NCBI GenBank assembly: GCA_945859605.1
Contig: OX243825.1
Location: 3,634,215-3,698,214 of the forward strand
DNA from: Lumbricus rubellus
Lineage: Eukaryota; Annelida; Clitellata; Crassiclitellata; Lumbricidae
Reading direction: 5' to 3'
DNA: 64,000 bases
In this document: positions 22,332 to 33,100 of the stretch, one piece after another
Layout of the letters: each line of letters starts with the position of its first letter
Position numbering within the stretch: position 1 is the stretch's first letter
Translations under genes and position numbers: made by a program
Notes under the pieces: generated by a model
Told to the model about the DNA's origin: nothing
Database searches by the model: none
The model's input: only the letters and a program-made list of their open reading frames with translations

Positions 22332-22612
22332 AAAACACTTTGAAGACATACAATGTTCAATCCGATAAGAATGTTTTTCTGCGCTGAATTATGTCTATCA
22401 GTGTAACCATCGGAAAGATCCGTGTAATGTAATGACTAATGATTAATTTCTGCGACAGGAGACATATAAATTTCCTTAATAAATTACAATGTTCCACTAC
22501 CACTAATACTATGGGGGAAAGATGGCAGCTGTTGCGAAGCTGCCAAGGCTAAGATCTGTTTTTAAAAGAAACCACAGACATTTTTGATGGCAGTGGTAAC
22601 CTGACGCAACCA

Positions 22613-22950
22613 TCCTGTTGAATAACCATCTCGCTAAATAACCATCCCATTCAATAACCATTCATGTCAATAACCATCCCACACAATGACAAGCAGGTCA
22701 ATAACCATCCCGTTCAATAACCATCCCACTCAAAACATCCCACTAATAATTAATCATCCATGCCAACAACTATCCCGTTCAATAACCATCCTAGTCAATA
22801 ACCAAGCAGGTCAATAACCAACCCGAACCATACCCATCCTGTTCGATAGCCATCCTACTCAATAACCACACTCGTCTTGCGTTCAATAACCATCCCAGTC
22901 AGTAACAAGCAGGTCAATCCTACTCAACAACCATCCTCCACAATAACCAC
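22613..22950. repeat. Minisatellite in the RFX gene 3' region
   Basis: Degenerate 13-18 bp units of the form CAATAACCATCCC recur about 20 times and begin within a few bases of the stop codon. In mRNA sense the units read GGGATGGTTATTG. Confidence 0.8.
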
Positions 22951-22955
22951 CCTGG

Positions 22956-25900
22956 TCAATAAGGCCAGCTGAAGTCCATGTTACAACTCGTCGACTGTTC
23001 GTGACTTTCATTATCATCCCCACAAATCCCCCCAAACAATCCCTCGAGACTGCTCGGTGTGTCGAGCGCGGTCGACTGCCCCCCGTCCTCCTCTGGGGGA
23101 AACGCCTCTAGTCCCCCCTTCTCCGCTTTGTCGAACAGCGGCATCTCGCTCGCAAACTCCGGCGACGAATTCTGCGAGAGAGGCGGCGTGCACCCGTCCC
23201 CGATGAACGCTCCACCTCCGGCGTCGGAATGCTCGAACGTTCCGAACTCGGAGGAGGGGAGATCCCCGCAGTGGAGAGCGTCGGAGTACACCAGCGACGG
23301 TTGGAGCTCGACACCGCTGATCAACCGGTCGCGGGACGAGCTGCTCCACGGGAGATCCTTTCCGTGAGCAGAGGAGCGGTCCTGGTCGAGCTTTTCCGTG
23401 GGACGTTTGTTGTCAGAGCAATCGGTCCAGTCGACCTGGGATCCTCCGTGCGACGAGAGGTTCTCTGAGCTTCCTCCGGTCGTGGCGGAAGAGTTGTTTT
23501 CCTCCTCGGTGACGGCGTCGTTCAGCATCTGATCGATCATTTCTTCGAGAGTGAACGCGCAGCCGGTCGGAAGGCAGTTGGCGGGTTCCGACTGACTGCG
23601 TTGGAGCGACGTGACGGACGACTCCTGATTGGCCGAGATGATCTCCTCAACTTCGCCGGCGCCTTCGAGGTCCTGGAAGTCGAAAACCTGTGGCATCATC
23701 ATCGCCCCCGGCATCAGACCCAGCCCGGACGATGATGCGATCCCACCGAAAGCGGTTGACTCCGGCTGGAGTCCCGAGGTTTCTTCGTACCTGTCTTCGT
23801 GAAGTCGAATCCCCTGAGGAAGAAGTTTATTGCATGGGTTCTGGAAGTCGTGCGCCGAATGGTGACGCTGGCGACTAGGGGCTCCACCGTGCCCGCCCCT
23901 CTTCAGAGGTCGTATGCTCGACACGGGGGCAAAGCCACCCGATCTGGTGGCGCTGCTCATCACGGCAACTCGCTGTGACTCGGAGCTTGTGTACGGCACA
24001 AAGCCTCTGGCGTCCGTCGTGAAAGCCGCAGCCAGACTGCGCGCGTCCGCCGGCCTGGACACCATCTCAAAGCCTTCCATCTCGATCTGGTTCCTCTGTC
24101 CGAGCGTCGGTAAGGGTTTGATCGCGGTGCCCGATGGTAGACAATCGGTGATGTGGATTGGCATGAACGCATTCGACTGGTCCAAGTAGAGACTGCAGTT
24201 GCTGAGATTTGATCCGGGGGACGCGCCGGACATCGGGGTCGACCGCTCGCTGCCACGACTCCCTTCGCCCGACGGCTCGTAACCCACCGCGTCCAGGTAG
24301 TAGGTCTCCGGATTGATGCCGGCCACCGTGTTCGGTCTGCTCGGCCGGGTCCCCTGCGACGACAACAACCCGAGACCGGTCTTGTCGTCCCCAAATGCTG
24401 AAGCCGGTCGGCTGGTGCCTGGGTGTGGCTGCAAGTCCCTCTGGTGCTGGCGAAGGAGCTGTGCGTGTTGGATCCTGCGAAGGGTCGACACCTGAGAGAG
24501 TTGCTGAAGGGTGCAGTGCTGGGCGTATTGGTCCTTATAGGGCATCGCGTGCGTCTCATCTCCAGGCGAGTGGAGACGGGTCAGAAGGGAATCAACGACC
24601 TCTCTTTCGGTTCCAACCCTACCCGCCTCTCCCGTGAGGTAATCCACTTTGACGGGAGGACGCTCGACTACTCCCTCCGGCCGATCGTCACCCAGAAGCA
24701 GCTTTTTGATCCCGCAATAGTTCTGCGCGGCGATGTTTCTTTTTACCGATGACCTGCCCAGATTACTGACGCCAACCTGACCTGGTTTCGTAGCTTTGTC
24801 TTCGGGCAGACAGACACCGTAGCCCCGTTGTGTCGACGGCACGGTGTTCTCCAAAAATGTTTTCATTACGGTCAAACTGTCAACTGGTTTGAGTAAGAGT
24901 TGTTGCAGATTAACGCAGTTCGACTGCGACTCCGATGATTGCGACTCCGAAGTCTCAGAAGTCGACATGATCACTGGCACACCGAGAAGTTTGAGACTTT
25001 CCACCAGCGGTCTACCGGAATCGTCGTGGAAAATCCCCTGGCTGACAAAGGACTTGTTTACGGAATCCACCGTTTCGACCCCTGACGTGGAGACGGTAAC
25101 GTGAAAGAAATTGGCACCAGAAGTGAGGTTCGAACCTCCCTGGCTGACGGCGAGCAGCGGTACACCGGACGCCGTCTGCCTTAATGGACTCGATCCGACT
25201 TGACTGATACCCGGATCGAGGAAGCTGAAGATGGAACTACTTTCCGCATGCCGTCGTGATGACTCAAAAGCAGATTCCGACTTTGGCGTGACTGGCGTTG
25301 GAAGAACGAGATGCGGAAGATCGGTCGGTTGGATCAAGCGTACGACCGACTTTGACGAGAGGAGAACCTCGGATATCATTCCGGGGGGATGATGACGCCT
25401 GATGGGGGACTGTGACTGCGAGTCTCCTTCTGTGGGCAGGCCCTGCATTTTATTCCCACAATCAACCGGCTGGGCGAACTGCAGCCCCAGCGACGTTGCC
25501 GATCTCGTGCTCGGAGTTGACGGCACGACGACCTGACCGGTCGATTCAAAAGTGGAACCCGAAGGAAGGACCTGGACGATTTGGATGTTCGGAGAGACGA
25601 TTCCCGCGACCGGGTTGCAGGTGAACGGATTCGACGTGGCGGTTCGATCCAAATCGAGAACCGCAGCAGAGACACCGGTTCCCTGTTCGCCGTCCAAAGA
25701 GATGTTCTTTTCGCGCAGTTCCTTCAAGATCTGAGACACGTTGCGGCTGTCGTTGTAGAACTTGAGCGCCCTGCTAGCGCCCGCACCGCTACTGCACCTC
25801 TGCTCGTCCAGGATCGACGACACCGTCTTTGTTGACGACCTTGAAGGCACGCTGCGACCTCTGCCCTTCGAGACTTGACTTAAGGAACTGGTAGTGGTCG

Positions 25901-27103
25901 CGATTCGAGTTGGTGGCTTCACGCTTGCCGCGTACTGGCTCAGCTGCTCGAGGCGAGACTGGCAGAGGAGCTCTGCCTGGGAGGGAATAATCGGAGAGTG
26001 GGAGTTGTTCTGTGAGGCGTTATTGTCGTCAGATCCGCCGCTATCCATGCCGAAAGGATTCCCATTGTCCAAGAAGGATCCGTTAGGATTCGATGCCTGC
26101 CAGGACGTTGTTGTTGATGGATCCTTACCTGCGTATGGTCCGCAGCCAACGGACCTAGGCGACATCATCATCATCGGATCTTGAACTGACGACGAAGTCA
26201 AACTTCTCGCATCTGTGGCGAGCGTAAACGACCGAACTTCCTGAAAGACTGCAGGCTTCAGAACGTTGCCGATCTCCATGGAAACTCCAAACTGGTTGCC
26301 TTGGCGACCGCTGCCCCCGATGACGTCAGAACAAACGGGTCGCACGCAACCGTTAACGACGCTGCAAACGACCCTGGTGGCATTCCCGTTCTTTTCCACC
26401 GAGCCGGGAAACCCCTGAGAAATTCCGCCCGCCTCCAACAACGAATGCGTTCGGTAACCGGAAAAACCGTCGGAAATGCCCGGGGTGGCTGCAAGAGAAG
26501 TGGTAAACACCATCCCGGCGAGATCACTGGTGCTACGCGGAAGATCGAATCTCACAGGGGCGATGGCCGGTCTTACCCCAATGTTCTTAACGACCGCCTG
26601 AATCGGCAGCCCCCTGGTGTCCATCGAGGGAACATTCTGCGCAAGACTGCTCGAGATGAACACCAACGAACCTGCGGCAGCGTGGACGGGCTGGAGCTGG
26701 GAAGTGCTGGGCGATAGGAGAATGAACTGCGGGGCCTCGACCCTTCGTGGGGCCCTCGGGTCAAGGTCAAGGCGAGTCCCCGCTACGGGTTTCGGAAGAA
26801 GGGTCTTCGGAAGGATCGTCGGGACTGACGGTCGACGCGGATTGCGATCCACGTCGGATCTGGGATTCGGCGTTCGCGAGATCCCAACCAGAGGGTTTCG
26901 CGGCGGCGCCTGGGCGAGAGATGTTGTCGTCTGTTTGGTGGATGTGGTGCCACCTGGTGTTGATGATTCGTGTGTTGCGAGATGGGTGCGCTCTTCTTCC
27001 ATGCGCTGTTTCTGTCGTGCGATCTCGCGTCGTTCCTGCAGTTTGCGTTGGAGCTGGTGACGAGTGTTGAGCTGCCTCTGAGTTGCGTCCTCCTCTGTGG
27101 AAT
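22956..27103 (-). CDS. RFX7: RFX gene, long terminal exon
   Basis: Acceptor GTTGCAG at 27,104 upward. Starts in frame with STEEDATQRQLNTRHQ and runs 1,382 codons to TGA at 22,958-22,956. Uninterrupted, GC-richer than its surroundings and free of transposons. Low-complexity Ser/Gly/Thr stretches and an acidic end (NMDFSWPY) suit an activation region. Confidence 0.95.
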
Positions 27104-30100
27104 CTGCAACGTTGGGAAATTATTTACGTATGGTTATTTGTGTGCATTCTGGTATTGTGTATGTATCCATGTTTATGAGTTAGATATTGGTGCTATAGGA
27201 GTTAATAATTAATAATTACAATAAAACGACAATAGCAATAACAATAAAAATTATGATAATTATTGATAACAATGAATGAAAATAACAATAAAAAACCAAA
27301 ACAATAATTAATAATACTGAAAATGATAATGATTTATATATAAATGAACATGACAATTATTTAATAATAATGAATATGATTAATTAAAAAGAAAAATAAT
27401 AATACGAACAAGAATAATAACAATTTTAAATGATCATGGAAATATTAACTATAATAATTATAAGATAACAATTACGGATCATGATAATTATGATGATTCT
27501 GATAATAAGAATCATAATTTAGGGTAGAATGGAGGTAGAATGGAGGGTACAAAGACAAGAATTTCATGTTACAGAACTGGATGTTGAAGAAGGCTACAGC
27601 AAGTTGAAGAAGCCGGACGATATGACAAATGGCGCCAAGTGTAATAACCTGCCTACAAAAGGCAGCGAACCAAAACAAGACGAATACAAATAATACCAAC
27701 CTTTGCACTTGGTTCCCGCTGTCACGGTAAATGCCTCCTCGGAAACCTGGCTGACGTAGCTCTTTGAGATGAGATGGATCGCCAGATCCTGGATGCTTTC
27801 GAACGGTATGCTCAGCAGTTTGTACGACCATTCGAGGATGAGTTTGGACGCCGCTCGAATTGCTTGATCCTCGACTCGTCCTTCGCTGCGGTTCTTAGCG
27901 CAGTCCATGTCGTCATCGCATGCTTCCTGTACGAAACGAAAACAAAACGCTTGCACGTAACCAATCTTTGCATACGTTTCTCTCTATGGAATGCACTTCC
28001 ACCGTCATAATTGTGGACGAGAAGAAGTGGTTGAAGTAGCATAGATGCAAAAACATAGCCAAAGTAATGCACGCAAATACAGCATTCATGCATGGCCTAC
28101 ATAATGTATGTCTACCTATAATAGGCCATTTATATGGTATTAGGCTACATGATATAGGCTAAATGCAGGGTTATTTCTAAGGAATTTTTAGAACTGCACA
28201 ACCCCATTCTTTTCCTTTCCATCCTCCATGGTAAATTACTTTTAATCGGAGGACAATGACCATTTTTTGCTAGTTTTAAATGTACAGGAGTGCTTTTACA
28301 ACTGCACAAATCCATTTAGAACTACGCACTTTTGTACAACTCCACATTAAAAAAGTCCTGCATGTAACCAATTTTTGTTGTTGTGTTGCACCCATCTGCA
28401 TGCATACGTTTCTCTCTATGGAATGCACTGCACCTCCCTCTCTCTGTCTATGGCAGTCTTTCCTCGTCTTTCTTTTGCCTCAAATCCTAGCTTTCTCTCA
28501 GGGTCGATTGCACTGGGAGCTTGTCATAGGTGGTTTGTGCCAAGTTCATTTGAAAAAGCTAAAATTCATTCATTTTATTTTGTACTTGTTTTTGTCCAAC
28601 ACGAATCAGGTTCACAAGTCACAGCATGGTTGCACGGCGAAATGAAATGAGATAATTAGTGAAGTTGATTAACCGTTCATGGGTGGTTTTGACTGTTACT
28701 TACTTACTTGTGATGATAATTAAACTAGATTTGTCTTAAGCTTTCTTAGTAAACTCATCTTCTGAATATTGAACAGATTTTGTCACATCATCAACTAATG
28801 CTTTAGGCCAGCGGTTCTCAACGGGGGGGTCCGCGGCGACGTGCTTGGGGGTCCGCGAGCAAGTCCTGAAAATTATATATTTCTTAGATAAAAACGTAGA
28901 AACAGTCAAACAGATAAATTTTTGAGCAATTTTTCGATATTTCCTCATTTCAATGGCGACATAAAACTAATAATACGCTGATTAATGACAAATTCATCTG
29001 TTTTAGATGGGTCGGTTTGTTTCACTCTCTAGATAATTAATAGATAGGATAGCCTAATAATAGAGTCGCATAGTCGTGATAATGCGCCAAAGGCGCAAAA
29101 TTTTATTGGGGGTCCGTGACCGTGGCATAAAATTTAAAAGAGGTCCGTGAGTCTGAAAAGGTTGAGAACCGCTGCTTTAGGCTATAGAAGGAATTGATCA
29201 ATGAATTAAAATTTAAAAATACCTGATTGTTGTCGTCATCGAGTTCTATTTTCGGAACTGTAAAGGAGTTGGGCTGCATGAGGAAAGAAATGCCACCAAA
29301 CATGTGCCTGAAGTAAACAAGAGAAACAGAACATGTTAAACTGTGACTATCAATGGTCAAGTGCATGCTGTCATGTGTGATCATGAATTCACATGTCAAT
29401 CGTGTAAGCATATTAAACAGCTTTAGAAGCACTTTCAAAGTAGAATGACTAGAAGGTAGACAGTAATTAATTACAAGTTAGTAATTACCAGTAATTAATT
29501 AGTAATTAATACCAGTATGTCATCGAACAGGCAAACCAGAGATATGAAAACAGCTTATTTACCAGGTATATCTATATTTTGAACCTAAAAGAACCTGCAC
29601 AATGCGCAAATCATCTACAAACACACATAAATTACTGGCTTTACCTAGCAAATGCTGCAGAAATGCATTGATTTGTCAAAAGAATTAAAACGGAGTTCTA
29701 TAGGCAATCAGGCTCTATGGCCCCATCACTGAACTAGACTAGAGGCACTGTATAAATGTTTTACTAGAGCACAATAGTTTTAAGGGTCTTCCAAAATATT
29801 TTCTAGTTTTCATTGGTGTCGTGATTATCTTTATCATCAATATCATAATTATTATCATTATCATAATCATCATCATATTAACATATCATCATCATAATTA
29901 TCATTATTATCAATGCCTCCTCCACCACCACTCTCATCATTGACAAAGGAAAACAATTCAAATGTGTATATGAAAAGATGGGAAGCTCACTTGGCATCTC
30001 CTCGGCTGCCAAGTCGTCGAGTTGTCAACTGCGGAAAGACGGTAAGAAGAATCTTCTTGAAGTCGGATACGGAGACAGGATCGACCAGGTGATGGACGGC

Positions 30101-33100
30101 ACAGAACTTCCTACGTGCATCAAACATCCATAGTAACATCAACAAAAGTATCGGCAGAGAAAAGGGACAACAGGTTGATTACTACGGAGAAAATGAAAAT
30201 CAGAATGTATTATTATTATAATTACTGACTTTTTATATAGGGCACATTCAAGGTAATCTACTCAGAAGCACTCCCAATTCAACAACGGCTAAATAAGGTA
30301 GTTTTTATGTGAGAAAGAAACATAGTGGTGTGGCCTCTAGGCAAAAGAACATGAGTAACACGAAGAAAAGGGGAAAAATTTGAAGCAGCGTTAGTAATAG
30401 TAATTGTAGCAGTCATTAGGATGGTCGCATCTGCAATGGAAATTTTTCAACTTCAGTTTTTCTTTCTTTCTCCAACCTACCATTAGGTGCCAATCAGCAA
30501 AAACTGAGGTAGCCAAAAATCATTTAGGACTAGCACTTGTAGGGTTCTGCGCAGGGTGGATAAAAATCGTGATTTTTTTAATAAAAATCAAAAAATCGGA
30601 TTTTTTTTATTTAAATCGGATTTTTTTGATTTATATCGGATTTCTTTCTTATAGTTCGTATTTTGTATGTAGTGCCCTTTTTGGGGTCTAAAGTCACATG
30701 CTTCATTAGGTAACAGTTATTACCTTTAAATCTACAGCTATACAATACAGGGTGGATAAAAATCATGATTTTTTAACTAAAAATAAAAATCCGATTTTTA
30801 AAATTTAAATCCGATTTCTTTCTACTAGTTCTAAGTTTGTATTTACTGCCTCCATGTGGGTATCAAGCCACTATGCATTATTGCAACTGATATTTGGTAT
30901 TCGGTAACAATTATTACCTTCTTTAGTTTTGCAGTTATACAATACAAATTAACACCTTTGAAGTGGTATATATGTTACAGTCAATGTGTACAATCAGTCA
31001 TTGTATACAATGACTAACATTTTCAGCCAGTTGACACAATGACTGATTCGGTCAGGCATTGTATACAATGACTAAAAAAAACAGCGATTTTACACAATGA
31101 CTGAAAATTTATGGTCCTTATTGTACACTTTGACTGATTCAAGTTAGGAGGTGTGTTGATAATTATTGTAGTGTCTGCGACGGCGGGTGGGGCTAGGCGG
31201 AATAATAATAGGAACTTGAGTCGGTGTGAGGAGGTGTGTTGATAATTATTGTAGTGTCTGCGACGGCGGGTGGGGCTAGGCGGAATAATAATAGGAACTT
31301 GAGTCGGTGTGAGGAGGTGTGTTGATAATTATTGTAGTGTCGGCGACGGCGGGTAGGGCTAGGGGAGGGTAGGAAACTTTTCTGGTAGGAATAATAATAG
31401 GTCTGCCGTGTCAGTGCCATGGAAAAGTATAAAAGTTAAAACTTCCAGCAAGCTCAACGGTAAAACTGAGTTATGGAGAACACAAGCGTTTCTATGGAGA
31501 GTCAATTCAAGGAGAGGTTAGTACATCTGCACACCGGCGATAAGAAATCTGTCTTGATTCCTAAAGATGAGTATTTCACTTTAGTTGACGAAGTGAAGGA
31601 AGCAGAAAAAGAAACAGGGACCTCAAAGACTTGGAGAAACGGTACCAGATTCTGATTTGCGGTGATGTCGAAAAGCTAATCAGAAAGAAAAAGGACGAGG
31701 GGGACGATGTCGTTTATTTCGCTCACAACGATGACATTTTTGACATTATCAAGCGCGTTCACGTTTCTACAGGACACGGTGGAAGAGACAAGATGATGAA
31801 AGTTTTGTCCGTTAAATACGCTAACATTACACGTGAAGTGGTTCCCAGCCCAGTCGAAAAAAGAGGAGGATTTTCTTTTAAATCTTTTAAAAAATTACAG
31901 AAATGATGAATCGCTGATGAATCGTCCTAGATTCCCCCACCCGCCGTCGCCGACACTACAATAATTATCAACACACTTCCTAACTTCAATCAGTCAAAGT
32001 GTACAATAAGGACCATAAATTTTCAGTCATTGTGTAAAATCGCTGGTTTTTTTAGTCATTGTATATGCCTGACCAAATCAGTCATTGTGTCAACTGGCTG
32101 AAAATGTTAGTCATTGTATACAATGACTGATTGTACACATTGACTGTAACATATATACTTAATGTTCTGTTAAACTGTGAAATCAGATCGCTATGTAAGT
32201 GGTTAAGTTACGGAGTCAGTCACACCTTGCAAACTAGAACACTACGGTACTAATATTATTAGGTCACTGCTAGTGCTAGTCACCAGTAACTGTTGTCATT
32301 CAGATGTAAAATATTTTAGTCACAATACAAGTGTTCATCTTCTCCTGCTAATGGCTTCTTGTTCATAAGTTTTAAAAGAAACACCAGCTTTCCAGTTGTG
32401 TGGCTCAAAAGCATTGATTGAAATTTATTTTCCCTATTCGATTTAAATCGTGATTTTTATTACCGATTTAAATAGTGATTTAAATCAATGATTTAAATCA
32501 ACCGATGTAAATCATCTCCACCCTGGTTCTGCGGGAACGAGAGGGAGCAAAACTGAGAATGTGAGGTGGGAATGGCAACAAATTTCTCTCCCCCAAGTCA
32601 CTCACAAAACAGCGTAGAGTTGACGAAATTATGACATATGCACACAGCTGCACAAGTGGAACTTATTGTGGCTGGCCCTGCAACCGGGAATGAGCTCCCT
32701 GTTATTCTTCGTCGAATACTATATTGCTCTTTCTGCTTCATTTCTTGCTGCCCTTAAGACCATCTTATACAACCTGGGGTTGGGCTGGGAGCGCTCATGA
32801 GTAGTTACGTTGAAGGGGCGCTATATCAAATTGCTAGCAAATAAACATGGTGTTGGTAATGTAATCGTACGGTACCTGTAATCGTCGTAAACCTTTTGCC
32901 TGAGTAGAGAGGTCCTTGCATTTGGTGTCAGGTGAGTTTTCATCCAAGAGATCGCCGATGATTCTGCGTCGTTAGAAGTTTTCGTGCGTCTGAAAATGTC
33001 CCACACACGGTCAAAGAAAAACCCTTAATTTTTATGAGATGGCATTATTTTAGATAATTAAAAGTGCTGCAATATGCCGAACAAATTTCTGTCGAGGGCA

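Larger units (their letters stand above)
30973..32151. mobile_element. Ginger-like element nested in the hAT
   Basis: Long inverted repeats of about 240 bp begin TGTTACAGTCAATG and end CATTGACTGTAACA, with TATA on both sides (30,969-30,972 and 32,152-32,155) as a probable 4-bp target duplication. Subterminal TCAGTCATTGT words recur many times. The centre encodes a fragment resembling the N-terminal, zinc-binding part of KRBA2/Ginger-type integrases. Ginger elements are cut-and-paste transposons with retrovirus-like integrases and 4-5 bp duplications. Confidence 0.75.
30552..32525. mobile_element. hAT element in an RFX intron hosting a nested element (TSD GTTCTGCG)
   Basis: Starts CAGGGTGGATAAAAATC, ends ATCATCTCCACCCTG, flanked by exact 8-bp GTTCTGCG at 30,544-30,551 and 32,526-32,533. 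The opening CAGGGTGGATAAAAATCATG is repeated at 30,748, so the left end is duplicated. Termini are rich in GATTTAAATC words. No hAT transposase; the interior is occupied by a Ginger-like element (30,973-32,151). Confidence 0.92.

Noticed and set aside
23014..27070. Numerous ORFs antisense or out of frame within the long RFX exon
   Set aside because: Shadows of the real minus-strand frame.
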